Positions 25,879 to 40,200 are shown, counted from the first letter of the stretch. The stretch: 64,000 nt of DNA from Himantopus leucocephalus (GCA_003993805.1 RSEF01000004.1:74861051-74925050), one strand, 5' to 3'. Program-made: numbers and translations. Notes: generated by a model from the sequence alone, not told the origin.

Positions 25879-28800
25879 CTGGAACACAAAATAAAATCGT
25901 ATTAAAGATGCTACACTAATGAAAAAATACAATGCAGAAATAACAATGTGACAACATAGTGCTAAATGTAAGTGCAAGTGAAACCAGTTTTCAGATCACC
26001 CTGATTCTCTATATACTCAGATCACACTTAATTTACCATTTAAAAACAAAGATTAAAGCCATTAAAGTAAAACCTCATACTCTGGCATGCCTTTATCAGA
26101 TGAGTAAGTGACTATTGTATTAGCATGGTAAATATTTGCAAACCAAAACCTCTGATTTCTCGAAATACACCCATCCAAAAACAGCTTAAAAATGTTTATC
26201 AGGAGCCCTGCTTTTTTCCTGGCGTCTGTAAAATCCCAGGGTTGATGGCTTCACATGGCACATTTGTTAATGCATCAGGAAGTGGGATTTCTAGAGCGGA
26301 GACAAGGCTTTGTTGGAGCTATTGATGCACCCCACACCAGCAGATGGATGCCTTCGCGTTCACACAGGCCAGTGAACACCCAGACCTTGCTGGTGTCCAC
26401 AAGTAGCGTGGCGCCAGCTGAGGCCAGGCGCAGAGCTGAAGGGCGGCTCCGTTGCCTGTTGAGATTTGTCATCTGGATTTTCTTCAGACCGTGCAAATTT
26501 TAGCACGGCTAGTCCAAACCAGGACAAAGCTCACTCTGGCCAGGAAGAGACAGCAAATACAGTGACGGCAAGCTGTGCCCCTCAGCCGCTGCTTTTGACA
26601 ACTGAAGAGCACAGCTGAGCAGCCAACCTACCCAGGCTTGTGCCTGGGCAAAGAGGCAGCTCCCAGCTCCGCTCTGCTGCTGGGCAGCCTCTGCGGGAAA
26701 AGCAAGGGCTGGCATCGATGGCACAGGATGCACCACAGACAAGCGGGATATGATCCCAGTTTTCAAGGGGGTTGGAAAGGATGGTGAAGCAACAGAGAAA
26801 GCAGACTGAGGATAGGTCCTGGCTCCTTAATTTAGACAGCGTGATAGGAGGGTAGGGAAGGTACTCCAGTACAGCAAGCCCATGTTCTGGGCGGGAATAG
26901 TTGCCGCTTGTGTGGGAAATGCATTAACTTTCCTATTCATTGACCAGTTTCTGGCCTCAGTAAGCCGTGTACGTTTCATACATACAGTAATAATGAGAAT
27001 AAAAATAATGAGATCTGAATTATCTTAAAGCTGGAAGCCAATGTGGAGCCAACTGTGTTCCTAGTCCTCCAGGAATCCCACCAGGGCAGCTGGGCAGCCT
27101 CCTGCCACAGGGGACGGAGCAGCTAGGAGCAGGAGGAGGGTCCTGACAGAAGGCAGACGGGACAGTGCTGAACACCATCCCTTTTCACTACACATCAGCT
27201 CTTCCAAACTCTCAGACATGAATTAAAATTCAGCATAATGGATTGCCAGGCATTACAATTCCATTTAACAATTGCTGGATATTAAGTCAACCCTGAGTGT
27301 CCCAACCAGGCCACCCAACCATCTGCATCTGACATAAACATACTTGAAATAGTCTGGTCTTGCGCATACAGTTCTTGTTTACATTTTGTATGCTGGTTCT
27401 AAAATTGTTTTCCGTTACTAGCTTTATTACAACATGTAGTTCTAAATTTCTAACCATATTTGATAAATAGAAATACCTAGGTAATATATAATTTAAAATA
27501 AACACAAAATAACTTTTAAAAGTTTCTGCATACCTGTACAAATCACAGAATGGTAGAGGTTGGGAGGGACCTTCGGAGATCATGTAGTTCAACCCCCCTG
27601 CCAAAGCAGGTAAATTCCATGCACATTTTAAGTATTTCCCTATGTTTTAAAAATGCAGCTCCTTGATCTTCCCAGAAGCCACAAATTGCGTATGGTCTCG
27701 CTGACATACAGCCCTGCTATTAATAAGCCATGTTGAAAGACAAAGCATGTAAAGCTCACCTATCAAAGGTACGTTTTCAGAGGGAGGCATGATCTCTGCA
27801 ACCATCAGCTGAAACACGGTCAGGGCAAGCAGAACTGTAACACCCAGAGACACTTTTTCTCCAGAGTCTGCAGGGAGATAGAATCCCAGTGGGGCCAGGA
27901 AAGAGATCAAGATGCAAGGCAGCAACAGATTAAATATGTAGAACGAAGATTTCCTTTTCAAAATCAGTGTGAAGGTCACATCTGGATAAGGCTCAGAGCA
28001 GCAACCATAAGTGATAACATTCTTAACTGCTGGCATACCATGAATCTCCCATTCCACATCTTCTATGAAGTCAGAGAGGTCACCACTATCAAGAGAATTG
28101 ATGATGTCTACCTGATTACCATTATAGGTCCAGGACCCAAATGTAAGGTTGCACTGCTGGCTGTCAAAAGGAAAATAAGATACATCCACTACACATGAGC
28201 TCTTTGTGATAGCAGGTGCATCCCAAGTGATTTTTCCATCATATCTCAACACAACATTAGTATTCACTGGTTCTGAAAAGTCATCATCAGCCCTAAAAGA
28301 CAGAAAAGTAACAGTCAAGATCAACAGGCAAGAACTTAATGGGGGGGGGTAGAGAGGAGGGAGGGAAGTCCCTTGCTTCACACCATTAAAAGCATGCTTC
28401 TGAAATAATATTATTTATTTATACTGAATTTTATTAGGAATTTACTATTAACTATTATTTACAGGTACCAGTGCCCATTAATGCCAAACGTCAGTGCTGC
28501 TAAATTATGTTGTATTTGTTTGCCATAGCTTCTTCAAACAGGGTACAGCAGGGAAAGCATCCATTCAAAGATGAAAATAATCCGTTGGTCACTACTGGCC
28601 TGGGAGAGCAGTCAAGGAGTACCACCTTTTTGTGGACACACAATCTTCCAGAGCTCTTCAGCAGCCTCAGCAGAAAGCACTCAGACTGCCAGGGTGTTCA
28701 ATTCCCAGTGCAGCAAAATTCAGAACAGCTTTGCTGTGTAGCAAAATCAACTGCCAAACCCTATTTATGGCTTTATTGCAAAATATTTAGATGATCAACA

Positions 28801-31211
28801 ACAAATGTTAAGACAACAAACAAACCCCTTGCTAAGGTAAGGTAAAGTGATGCAAATTCAGTCTGTGGGTCAATTCCTTCTTCAACCCCCTCCCTCCCTT
28901 AGGCAAATATTCAATCTTATTTTTCTCCAGCCACACTCACTTGTTATACAGGACAATATCTGGTCTCCAAACCAAATCGCTTGGAATCCTGATAGAATCC
29001 AGCCCATCATATTTATCTTTGTCCCATTTGAGGTATGCATCATACCAGCTTTGTCGAATCCATAAGTAAGCTGACAAAATTTGGTTCCTTTCATCCTGCA
29101 TAAAAATGTAGAAATATTTCTAGCTGAAGGTGACAAAAAGCACATCCAAGATGCAGATGACATTTGTTGTATGGCTTCAAAGTAGTGCCCAAAACAGGCC
29201 AGAAAGCTGACAGGCCACAAAAGTACCTCTCAGACAGGTACATATGCCCATACACCATACAGAGAGGTTATTTATTGGGTTTTTCTCTTGTCCAAACCTT
29301 CTTCCCCCCTGCACACTCCCTTAGCTTTAATAACAGTTGTCTAAGGCTCCCAGTATCTTAAAAATTTCCTTTTGTGAGCTTCAGAATACAAAAAACAGCT
29401 CACAGATTCAGTCTAACAAATTCTGTGAAAGGTTGGTCAGGCCTTGAAGTTGTAATTTAGAAATCACAGAAGTGATTTTCCATTCTCCTTCCAGACAAAT
29501 TTTCTTTTGCCTTAAAAGTATATCTGGCTGAAAGAAATTTATTTTAAAAGTTACTGAAGGTTAAAACAGGGAGTTTATGTAGAAATTAATTGCATCTTAG
29601 ACAAAGCATTTGCTTTTTCTATTTAAAAGTCAGCAAAAGTTGCCTGAAGGGTGTGATGCCAACACATAACTACAAAAGAATTCTTAACAATTCAGCAGCT
29701 GTAAGTTTGCAGACTTATAATGGAAGTCTTAGTGTTGCAATCGGACAAGAATCTGTGAAGAACTGGAGAACATGACCCTTGTGAGGCTGTCACAACAAAA
29801 TGCAAGTTGCTTTTCCTAATCCGAGCAAAAGGTTTACAGCTACTACATTTCTGCACATCTTTAGAAAAACAGAACTGTACTCCTACTCACCATGTCTTTA
29901 ATTTGGGACAATGTGATCTGAAGGGTGACATTCAGTACTTTATCTGTGTCTTCCACTGGTCTTAGAGCATTTGAGTAGTCTTCAAACAGTTCATTAAACA
30001 GCATGTGAGCATATTTTCCTTTGGCTGACTCTACAGCTAGATAACACAGATTTGTTTAGTACATCAGATTAAGCACTGAGCAGTATCAGAATACAACCTC
30101 CTTCTGCACCTTCAAGTAGTATTTACTATAACTGTATTGTTCACACACCGTAGAATATCATTTAGCGTGGAAACAGAAGTAAACCTGATGAAGCTATTTA
30201 AGCAAGGACAACATTCACCTGTAGTAAATGAATAGCTAAGTCTAGCTTTTCATGCCCACTGAAAAAAACAACCCTCTGCATCCAGAGATTCCTGCCTTTT
30301 TTGAAGGTAAATATCATTTATTTATTATCATTACCTTTATTTTACTGATCTTTTTTATAGGCACATAGATTATTGACTTACAGTCAAACATCCGCCATGC
30401 TAAAATTAGAAGCAAAGTCTGGGAGCGGGTTTGACTTTGGGCTAATGATTTGAGTTACCTCCTTAAATGCATCGCTGATTCATGTTACTTTCAGAATTTA
30501 CCCCTTTGGGGTTTTTTTAACTACCACTTAGAAAAAGCCTGAGCTGCTTTTCTTCACAAACTGGCAACTGCATGATGTATGAACACACCCTTGGACTAAC
30601 ATCTCCCCCAAACCATGTGTTTGGAGATGCTTCTTGCTATCCAGACTTAGTCACTAAAGATAATCCGCTGAAACTTTAGATTTTAACCAAGACTTTTGCT
30701 GTTCCACGCTGTTTTGTGCATCACAGTTTCTCTAGGTGATGTCTGTGTTACGTTTAGATAGATTCACGTGTTCCTGCAAGCAAAGGGCTAGGACAGTAAC
30801 ACTCCTAAGACTTGCGTGAATGCCAGCTGGCACTATGTAGGAAGCAAATGCTTTGGAGTACATCAGTCTCAGGTGACTCACAGTGACTTCCTGGGCTAAC
30901 TAGAGTTCAAAGCAAACCTTTCTGATTAAAAAGAAATCCTAACAAAGCAAAGCTTCAGAAAGAGCATTTAAGTTCTCTATGTACATAATCATTCCTTTCG
31001 CCTACGCATCGGTGAGACAAAGTAAAACAAAGCAGAGGAAGGACTTCAGAGCTCAGCTGTGTAAGACACATCAGGACACCAGTTCCTGTCCGAATAAAAC
31101 AAACCTCAATGCAACATTTAGCGATCAAGCAGTATTCTCACCTTGAAGTATCACTGCTGTGAACAGCAACCACAGAGAGACGTAAAAGGAGGACAGGCCA
31201 TTTCTCTTCAT
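25322..31211 (-). CDS. CHRNA9: CHRNA9, nicotinic acetylcholine receptor subunit alpha-9
   Basis: Ligand-gated cation channel subunit. From family knowledge it forms the alpha9/alpha10 receptor at the efferent synapse of cochlear and vestibular hair cells. Five coding exons join with matching phases: 31211-31142, 30036-29891, 29095-28941, 28292-27760 and 25878-25322. Together they make 1461 bases, or 486 residues plus stop; the human protein has about 479. Visible features are a signal peptide (1 to about 23), N-glycosylation site NVT at 59, Cys-loop C157-C171 with 13 residues between, vicinal Cys 221-222 that mark an alpha subunit, TM1 from about 241, and TM2 with the conserved EKVSLGV start and Glu 269. 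TM3 starts near 304, a long variable cytoplasmic loop follows, and TM4 is at the C terminus. All introns begin GT and end AG. The gene looks intact and functional. It is called alpha-9 over alpha-10 because of the close match across the Cys-loop and TM segments. Confidence 0.96.
25879..27759 (-). other. CHRNA9: CHRNA9 intron 4
   Basis: GTGAGC donor at 27759 and AG acceptor at 25879-25880. It contains one CR1 tail (27541-27612) and otherwise no recognisable feature. Confidence 0.9.
27541..27612 (-). mobile_element. CR1 LINE 3'-end fragment in CHRNA9 intron 4
   Basis: Read on the minus strand it holds TTTGGCAGGGGGGTTGAAC, a diverged ATGATCTCCGAAGGTCCC and CCATTCTGTGATT, the typical end of a CR1 copy. 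It is in the same orientation as CHRNA9 and about 70 bases long. Confidence 0.85.
27760..28292 (-). CDS. CHRNA9: CHRNA9 exon 4 (ligand-binding domain to TM2)
   Basis: The largest exon. It encodes residues 125-301 with [11 protein letters not shown] at its start, the Cys-loop (C157-C171), the [13 protein letters not shown] region, vicinal cysteines [12 protein letters not shown]1 and TM2. It begins with one base finishing Lys124 and ends in phase 1 at ATAG/GTGAGC. The open frame continues some 38 codons past this donor (to 27647) and before the acceptor (to 28381), but those parts do not match the family and are intronic. Confidence 0.96.
28293..28940 (-). other. CHRNA9: CHRNA9 intron 3
   Basis: GTGAGT donor at 28940 and TTTTAG acceptor. 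A run of nine G on the + strand (28341-28349) lies inside. No other feature is seen. Confidence 0.9.
28941..29095 (-). CDS. CHRNA9: CHRNA9 exon 3
   Basis: 155 bases encoding residues 73-123 plus two bases of Lys124. It starts [15 protein letters not shown] and holds the family-defining loop A region [10 protein letters not shown]. In many nicotinic subunits this is split into 45-base and 110-base exons, while here it is one exon, as in alpha-9 genes. Acceptor TATGCAG, donor GTGAGTG. Confidence 0.95.
29096..29890 (-). other. CHRNA9: CHRNA9 intron 2
   Basis: GTGAGTAGG donor at 29890. AT-rich, with no recognisable feature. Confidence 0.9.
29891..30036 (-). CDS. CHRNA9: CHRNA9 exon 2 (start of mature receptor)
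   Basis: 146 bases encoding about residues 25-72: [41 protein letters not shown]. The Asn of NVT (59) is the conserved glycosylation site. Two AG acceptors lie six bases apart (before 30036 and before 30030). Both keep the frame and differ by two residues at the signal-peptide border. A good branch sequence, TACTAAAC, stands just upstream. The upstream acceptor is used here. Confidence 0.9.
30037..31141 (-). other. CHRNA9: CHRNA9 intron 1
   Basis: GTGAGA donor at 31141 and CTAG acceptor. No repeat or coding sequence is recognised. Confidence 0.88.
31142..31211 (-). CDS. CHRNA9: CHRNA9 exon 1 (signal peptide)
   Basis: ATG at 31211 begins [20 protein letters not shown], a basic start then a hydrophobic core, as expected of a secretory signal peptide. 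It ends in phase 1 at CTTCAAG/GTGAGA, matching exon 2. The start is the only in-frame Met that gives a signal peptide next to a good donor. Confidence 0.85.
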
Positions 31212-34200
31212 TTCTGGACCTTAAATAAAACCATTCACCCAAGGGCACAAAAATGTTTATCAATATCAAAAAATAACAACAAAAAAAATATCAAGTGGCA
31301 CAGCAACAATATCAAGAGGCACTGATGAGCTGCTAGAAGCAACTCAGTCCTCCCTCTGCAGCTGTCAGAGTCCTAGAGCGATGGATGGTCTTTGTCCCTG
31401 CCACCGCCTGGGGCTCTGATCAACCCTCCCTCTCTGTAACTTGAGAGCTGCCTGCTCTGAAGCTAATGCTGAGAGAGAAGACAAACGGATGGGATATCAG
31501 CTAGAAAGCTGTATTCCATTGCATTTTTTTAATTACAAATGTAAGATTTTTTCCAATTTATGAAGAGTTCTTAAGAGTTCTTTGGTGGCCCACGTTTTTA
31601 CTGCCCCTATGTTCAGGAATAGGTTGCTCGGAACCAGTTCTGTGGAATTTGTGGATCCTCTCAAAAAAAGAAAAAAAAAGAGATCTCTCTCAGTACTTTA
31701 ATTGGTATAGTCACACTGTATATCACATATATCCAGTATGTCACACAGAGAAAAAAAAAAACCAAACAAAAAGACAACACAGACTACCTACTCCCATGCT
31801 GACAAAACAATGTTTTTCACTTACCAAAGTGATGCCACAAGGAAGAGATGCAGCTGCACCAAAGTTGGACAACACAGGCAGCATTTGCAGTAGCCCAGTA
31901 TCACTGTGCAAACAAGAACGTCCACCGGTGTAGACAACTAAGACCAGTACTCAGCACAGTAAATCAGGAGCAAAACCGGACTCTGCAGATAAAATGCCAT
32001 TTCCCAATACAGCACAATTTTTCCCAGGTGAACTTGGCAAGACTTTACAAAGAATTACAGAGTTACTGGACAGCTCTTGCATTTAGCCAAAGACTTACAG
32101 GAGAGAAATATGAATATGAAACAATACCACACCAGGTCTCATATCTGCCCCGATGGTCAGATCTTCATTAGCTCTGTCTATATTACTCATGTTGCCAAGT
32201 TAATTTCCTAGTACTGCAGGCTTTTTCTTACAAGTTTCACACAGACAAGAAGAGATGACTTCCTCCCTTGCCATAGTCCAATCCATCCTTTATGATATAC
32301 TGCACTCCGTTTTGCCATCCTTATAGAACAGGTAATAAAAGAGTCACTAAAATAGAAAGGTGAAAATATAGAACGAACTACCAGCAAAAAGAACTGGTCC
32401 AGAATAGTTCCGATCCACACAAAATATAAAATACTGTTGCTTTACTCTTGTGTGGTCTTTAGGCTAGAAGGAAGCTGATCCCTCTATACACATAATTTCT
32501 ATATAGTAGCACTCTTGGCACTCACTGGCTAGTGTTTGTGCTTTTGCGGGGTCTATAAATCAATGACATTTATGGCCAGGTTTAATAGGTAAGCAATAAA
32601 TAATTTCAGTCAAAGCACCTGTAATGAAATTCATCTCTGTCACTTCATTTGCTGAATTGTCAGAGGGGAAAAAAAAGTGGAAAACAGTTTAGGAGCCAAA
32701 AGGTCAGAGCAGCCCATAGGCAGTAGGTAATAACCTGCTGGTTTTGTGGGAAGAAAGTACATGCTCTCAGAGACAATAAAATCAGAGTCAGAAGATGAAA
32801 GATTTTTGGATACAGTGAGATCAGCGCATTCTCAGGGGATACCTTTAGTCTGTAGTACATTTGCCATTATGTCACCAAGTAGCTACTGCTTTGCTGCTCT
32901 TACTGTAATTACAAGAGTGACCAGGGGTACTGCTTTAAGTGTGCTGCTGTAAACACTACTGGAACCAAGACCAAGTTTGCTTTGCCACAGGCTTGAGACA
33001 ATCTTGTGACCTGTTACACCAGCAATGTGCATCTGCCAAGTAGTGCAGACTGATGTACTTTAATTTGCATAAGATCATGCATAATGAAGAACCCTGCACC
33101 TTTATTGTAATGACATCTTGAAGGGAAACTGCAGGTTCTTAAAAGACAAAACCAAGAAGTATACTTACATGTGTTGTTGACTCAATTTATTCTTACACAC
33201 ACATATATTCCTCATGTTATTCATTATAAACTTGCAAAGGGATAGATCATAACTGAGAGGTTACGATCCATCATCTTTCCAGTCATCAAATATACCCAGT
33301 AGTTGCCACCTATTGGACATATAGACTGGCAAACATGAGCACACATATACAAAAAACCACTTGTTACGCTTGAGATGCTGCATTGAGATGCTGCGTTGAT
33401 TGCACCATGCTTTAAAAATAAAACTAAAATACATCCAAAAGCTTTTTCAATATTACGGATACAAGAAATTTAACAATCTTAGTATGTCAGGTCATTTGGC
33501 TTCTTTACATTTGTTCACAAGAAATCTGATCTGTAATTTTAATCAAAATGTCCCTAATGTAGACATTTTGTGTGAAGACCAAGTACTAACATTAATCAGT
33601 GTTCATTGATCTGAGAGATTAATCTACAAACCCATGCTTCCTTGGAATATAGTTTTAAATTGTGGCATAATCTATGGCAATACTGCTCCCAGATCAAACA
33701 TCCCATTTAACATTTGAATGGACCTCAAATTTATAGTTAAGCAGTTCTCTATTTTTACAATAAGACGTTCTGCTACCAAGTCAGGAATTAATATAAAGTA
33801 TGCAGCAGCTTACAAAGACAATTTAAGAAGAGTCACGGGTGTTTGGAAGTTAGAATCAAGCCATTAACCTCTCCCAGAACTAGACCCATTCCCAGGGAAA
33901 TTCAAAGGTATCCTGTTAAAGTGCATCTGCCAGCAGATGGCCCTGTTAGCCAGCCTACTGATCTACCCAGATATTCAAGACGATTTTTGTTTATCACACA
34001 GAAATCACATCACATTTTAATATACTTTGATTAATTTGGATGATTATTTGCCTTACATTTGAAATAAGACAAGCGGAGACAAAGTGTTCTTCTAAAGAAA
34101 AAAGACAAGCCGAAGGAACAAAACCGCTTCGTGGCTGAATCTAGCTCTCAGCTCTGGCTGCCATACACAAGACCAGTCACGAAAGGGTTTCAGGGCAAGC

Positions 34201-37200
34201 AAATATATATCATTGTCAACAACTGAACGATACGAAACCATATTTAGAGCACAGACCGCTTCTGCTGATGCAGAGAGCGGTTAAGGCCCATGGCACAATA
34301 TCCAATCCTGCTTCCACATATTTTATTCAAACTTTTGACTTTGTGAGAATGTGCATGGGCTATTAACAGAGCAGAACCTTGTGTTCGTACTTACACTCAG
34401 TGGGACCAGAGCATACCATTCATTTGTGCACTGAGCTTGTACGACACTCAGGACATGTGTAATTTTTTATGATTCTAGACACACACACATGCTGTTATCA
34501 AGACAACCTAAAATCTGAATTCAGTGTACAGCCATGTAAGGGAAGTTTAGCTTCGCATGCGCTTTAAGGGCAGACTGAAATGGAGATTGGAAGGATCCAA
34601 CTTTAGATATTTATCTTAGCCAAACTATAAGCAAAGCAGGAAATAAGTTTAAAAATATTTAAAATTTTGTTCTTTCAATTAAACAAATCTTTCCTCTCCT
34701 GCCTAAAACAACAATTTGCTCCTGAGGTTTTTACACATACATTTTCAGAATTTTTTTTTAATGGATTCTTACCCTTTTTTGCATAAAAAGCATTAAGAGT
34801 TTTTTAAGCCTCCAACTGGAAAAGCTACAGATATTGTATTATCACAGGCCTCAAGGCCGTCTGTACCATTTATAATCCATCCCTTCATCAGAGAACAATA
34901 AAGAAGAACAGATTGGTTTCTAAGCACAGTTTGTAAGAAGTGTCTCACAGTCTGCTTCTACTTGCCTTCCTGCCAATTTTTCTCCCCAGAAGCTGTTGCG
35001 TTCACATTCTTCGGAGCATTTGCTACAGAATATTATCTTGTGATGGGGTCAAGCAGCACACTAACTCTTCAGAGTCAGACTTCTCTCCTTAGACTAACTG
35101 AAGTCTTAACAGCACGGGTAACAACAGCTCTTCTTGCCAGTAGAATAGCCTCACTGGGCCTGCTCTCAGAAGGAGAATACAGCACTTCATTTAGATGCAG
35201 CGTGTTTCTGTCCGCCTCATTTTTTCTCACCCACCCAGTGCCTCCCTCTTCCTTCTCTCTAAAAATCCCCTACCACCTGAAACCACCACACTCATTCATG
35301 TTTTCTTCCACCCTGTTGTACACATGGAAGATAGGAAATACATTAGGAAGCATTCACAATGTCAGGTCGTGAGATAGTGTAGAATATTAGCCACATTTTC
35401 CAGAGACGGGAAATCCTAATTTACATGTTACAGCTGTGAGTTTTTCTGAATACGAATTTTATTTGGATTCACTTACACAGGCAGTTCTGCTGACCACCTC
35501 CCAGCACCTGAAGTAGAGAAACAGTTTGCCCCTAGAAGCCTTGTATAATTTAATGTGATATAAAATGCAGCATGTTCATCCTTTTTCACCATGATGCTTG
35601 CAAGCTGACTGGTATTTTGTCCATCCTTGAGAAGCATTCAATATCTGGCAGGGTTAAGAGCAAAGCTATTTTGGAATTTTAGTTATCAGAAATCCATTTT
35701 ATACACAGCTCCTTCTCATTGGGATCATTTCCAGCTTTGTGCCATGCTTCTGAATGGCTGATCACAGACAAAGACAACCTCTGGGCCTAGACACTCTTCC
35801 AGATCAGAGGCTTGCTCTGACAGGCAGCCCGATGCTCCAAAACAAACTGTGCTGCAGAAATATTTCTACCCTGTTACAAGGATGCAGACAGATTCAAGCA
35901 TCTTCCTCTGCATGATCACTCTTGAGCCATGGAAGACAGCATGCTACCTCAGCTTTCGGAAGCAGAGGGAAGCCCTCCAGCTACCAGTGCGGGCTGAAGA
36001 CAACTCTAGGTTCCCCAGAAAGCAATTGCTTCAGCTTACGTGCACATCGCAAAAAACAGATTAAACCGATATCTGAAGAAGCAAGACTGAAGGGCAACTG
36101 TTCAGATACTAACTCAAAACTAAAGTTTCACTCTCTCCAAAATTCAAAGTGGGGAGAACATCCCTTTAAAACACTACTGAAACTCATCATGTTCACAAGT
36201 GTATCTGCATCGAGGGTCTAGCATCCCTTGAAAACATCTGCTTTCCTGATAAGCTCATACCCACCTTGCAATGCATAAAATGGTATACCTAAACTTCTGT
36301 GTCATTATCCGAGCTCCTCAGAGTTTAAGAGTTCCCTACAAAGAGCTAAGACTAATGCTGTGCACTAATACAGTGCAGCTGGCAGAAAAGGTAGGATGCC
36401 AAAAGATGATGAAGACAAGAAAAAAAATGCAGACCGTAATGTATCCACCTAAACTATGTTTGCAAGGAACTCATAGAACTCCAATTGCAAGATCACTGCT
36501 AAAACAGTATTAATACATGCTACTTGACCAGTGTTGTATACAGTTTTACTTACATTGTAATAGAAATCTCCTGGAAAAAGACACTAAGCAAACATTTATA
36601 TTGCAGCATTTGGCATTATCTAATTGTTTCTGCTCCATCTAATCACACACAATCTACCCAGGGGATTGCTCCATGTTCCTGAAATTTACAGGAAGAAAAC
36701 AAAAATACTGCTTTACTCAGAGTGCAAAATACCCACCTTGGCAATCCACTCCAAGAGCAAGGTTTTTCTAAACCAAATAAACTAGTTTCCAAGCTTACAA
36801 ATACTGCAGAGCTGCCCACTTTAAAAATACCAGAGCAACTACATGGGGGAGGACACAACTCTAAATTATCACCATGTATTTATGCCTGAACAAACCTCCC
36901 TGTAAGATAAGGCGAGCAGCAGCTACTCAGCTCTTTGAGGGAAAAGAACTTTTAACAAGTCGTGGTTTTAGCTACTGAAACGTCCATTCTTTAGAATGTC
37001 CTAGCATGAAGACAGATACATTATGCTATAGATTAAGCAAGAAAATGTCCTAGAGCAAAATACGGTAGTAAACCTGCCGTTTTATTCAAACGCTCCCAAC
37101 TACGCTCATTCTGTCACAGTCATTTAGATCTTGGGGACAAAGCACCACCATCTCAGCTGAAGACAGCATCCCTTGCCTTGAGCATCTCTGAGCACAGTGG

Positions 37201-40200
37201 CTACAGAACAGTTAAGGCTGTATTCAGACCATTGGTTTTTATCTGCAAAATTCTAAGCAATTGTCCAATGCAAAGATAATGAATCTTAGAACACCACATT
37301 GGAAGGGACCTCAAGGATCATCTGGTCCAACTCTCTTGGCAAAAGCACTGTTCCTTCTTTTCAACCCGCAACAAATGCATTGAAATGAAGACTTAGTACT
37401 TCCAAGGGACAAAAGTTCAGTGTTAATATAGGGAGTCAGCACCAAGGAACATCCTTTTCTTTGGTTAACTGGGCTGACAAAACTTATTTTGCCTATAAAG
37501 GCAAACAATTTGCTCTCTAGAAGTGTTAGCCTACAACACTGATCTGAATCTTACAGGATGAGTAACTGGTATTTTTCAAGTTCTGTGGAAGGTGATATGA
37601 GGTATAAAAGCTGTTAATGAAAAAAAAACCCAAACAACTGTGCTCTAACATTAAAATGCTACTACAACCACATATTATACCTGGTTGGTTTGTGTGCTTT
37701 GGAAAATATTTGCTGCTTGCCTGCCAACAATTGGCAGGGGGCTGTGAAGTATCTTCGCCAATTGCTCAGCTGCCTTTAGCTTAAGGAAAGGCACAAAGGG
37801 CATTTTATTCTGAAACAGAACCAAGACGTTGGGGAAAAGGCAAGAGGGATTAGTGCACAGCTTATAGCTATAGCAGAGCTATGAGAAGACAGACTATCCT
37901 ACAACCATCCTGTGGTTATAGCTTCTGGGAAATGTATATGGAAGTGCAAAAGCCAGTTCCTCAAACTAGTATAAAAGAGCTAGTATAAGAACATTGCTAG
38001 AACTTGGAACAATTTTAGCAAAAATTCCATACTAGCTTTACTCCTGGGCTTTAGCAAAAGCAGCATATTACATTGCCATTTCAAAGAGCTGCTCCTAATC
38101 CCATGGTATTAATGACTGAGGTATGGTCAGGTCTGGACTCTGATGGATAATTGATTTGTTCTTGGTGGGAAGCTATACATAAGGAAAAAAGCATGGGATT
38201 TGTGATACATGTTGTTCTCTAGCTCTTTCCCTTCTGCCAATACTTCAGAGCAATGTAAGTAGCAAAAGAGACACTGGTACAGTTAAGCAACATGTTGCAG
38301 CGAATACACAGCCAGCCTCAGAGAATGAGATGGCAACACATTTTGACATCTCATTGGAAGAGGTGATTCAGTGAGTCAGTAGCAATTGGTGCATTCGGCA
38401 CTATACCAATGCTTCTGGCCAAACTTGCATCACAACACATAAAAGAGAGCCTTCTTCACCTATCTTGATTGAGAAACAGCGCTTTTCCATTGGATATCTT
38501 AAAATAAATGTACTTTTAATGCCTATACAGCTTCCAAGTTTGCAACATTAGCAATTACAAATCTCCTGAGGAGGTATGACTTAAGAATATGAAATGAAAC
38601 AAAACATCTTCAACAGAAAGCCAGAGCAGGGTAAACAGAGTGCTGGCATGTTGTGCCCAGTGTGCTGCTACTAGAGCTGCTGCACAACGTCAGTGTCCTC
38701 CTTGCTATGGAGTAGAATGATCAAGTCTCTTCAATTTACAAGTAAACATCGCAGCTGACGGATATACGCATGTTAAAGTTAGTAGAAGGAAGAAGTCAAG
38801 GTGACAAAAAAGGACTTCTAGGTACCCAAAAGGCACTTTGGGGATGTTTCAGGTAACAAATCAATGGAAGTGCTCAATCTTTAAGGTCTCCTTTTGCTGG
38901 CTAGTTCCCATCCAGGTGCTGGTTGCAAACAAGAAACAAAAAGTATGGGAGATGCAATTGCTTGCATTTGCAGATTGCCTAAAAAAGCCTCATCAGCACT
39001 TTTTATAGCACAGATAATTCTCTATATAACCACTGAAAAGAAAACCCTAAGAGGCTTAAAGCCATTTGCTTGTTTATCCATAGCTTTCTGGACTTGGGCC
39101 TTCGCTATCAAAGGACACTGAATGCTGCTTAGTCAGACTAGCAGGGGATGCTTTCATTCTACAAGCGAAAGCAAGAAGTACTCACGGATCCCGGTGTGAA
39201 ACCTGACAAACATCTGGTTTAGTTACCTACTTCACTTTCAGTAGATATGGAAAGAAGCCATTTCTTGCAAATTTCATTTGAGGAACATGAATGAACTCTG
39301 AGGTACACTTTCAACAATGAAAATTTTAGCTGTGTAAGGAGATAAGCTTGATATTTGATTAATTAGTACTGCAGTAATTAATGGGTAACATTATTTCTGT
39401 TATTCTAAGGAATATGTATTTGATATAAGCATCACAATCAGAATAGAATCAAATGCAAACCAACCAGGAATACAAAGAAAGTTTGGGGTTTTTTTTTAAT
39501 TAAAAAAATAATCACTTCCCCTTTATTCTTGAAAAGTCTAATTACTTAAATTCAACAATTAGAAATTGTAAGACTTCAGGCTTCCAAATGAATGATTCAC
39601 CAGTATCTCCACATAATACAGCAAATTCCCACAGCAGACAGTGATCAGTAGTATAAGAGTAATTTAGCTCTTTCTAGTCAGCCTTTCACCCTCAACATGA
39701 TAAAAATGTGTGAAATCATTAATTAACATTGTAAGAAAGAATTTTGAGTTTGAAATAATTCCCAATTTTGCTTCTCAAAGTATATACCTTCCTTATATCC
39801 CCTTCTGCTTCTATTCAGGATCTTTAGAACAGCTAAATGGAAAAACCTTGCAAATGTTAATTTGTTGTAGAGATAACCATTTCAGGACTCTGACCTGATG
39901 ATGTGAAACTCCTAACATTCAGGAGAAAATGGGTCTCATTTACTTACCAACTGTCTCAGTTTCATTTGTCACAGAAAAGGAGACCTATAGCTCCAACAAG
40001 TAATTATAGATCAAGCACTGCATTTATAACCCTGTTATCTGAAAATATGCCAGCCTATCAAAACAGGGTTTTTTAAAAAGTTAATTCCTTCTGTGATGGC
40101 TGTTCCTTAAAAACAAATTTCTCCTTTACTCAATGCTAGGATCAGAATTCAGTAAAGTTGATAATTATAGTTGATTCTTCGTTATCTCTCCAGCTACTTC

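Noticed and set aside
27647..28381. 244-codon frame as one complete exon
   Set aside because: Only the 28292-27760 part matches the receptor family, and good GT/AG splice sites lie exactly at those borders.
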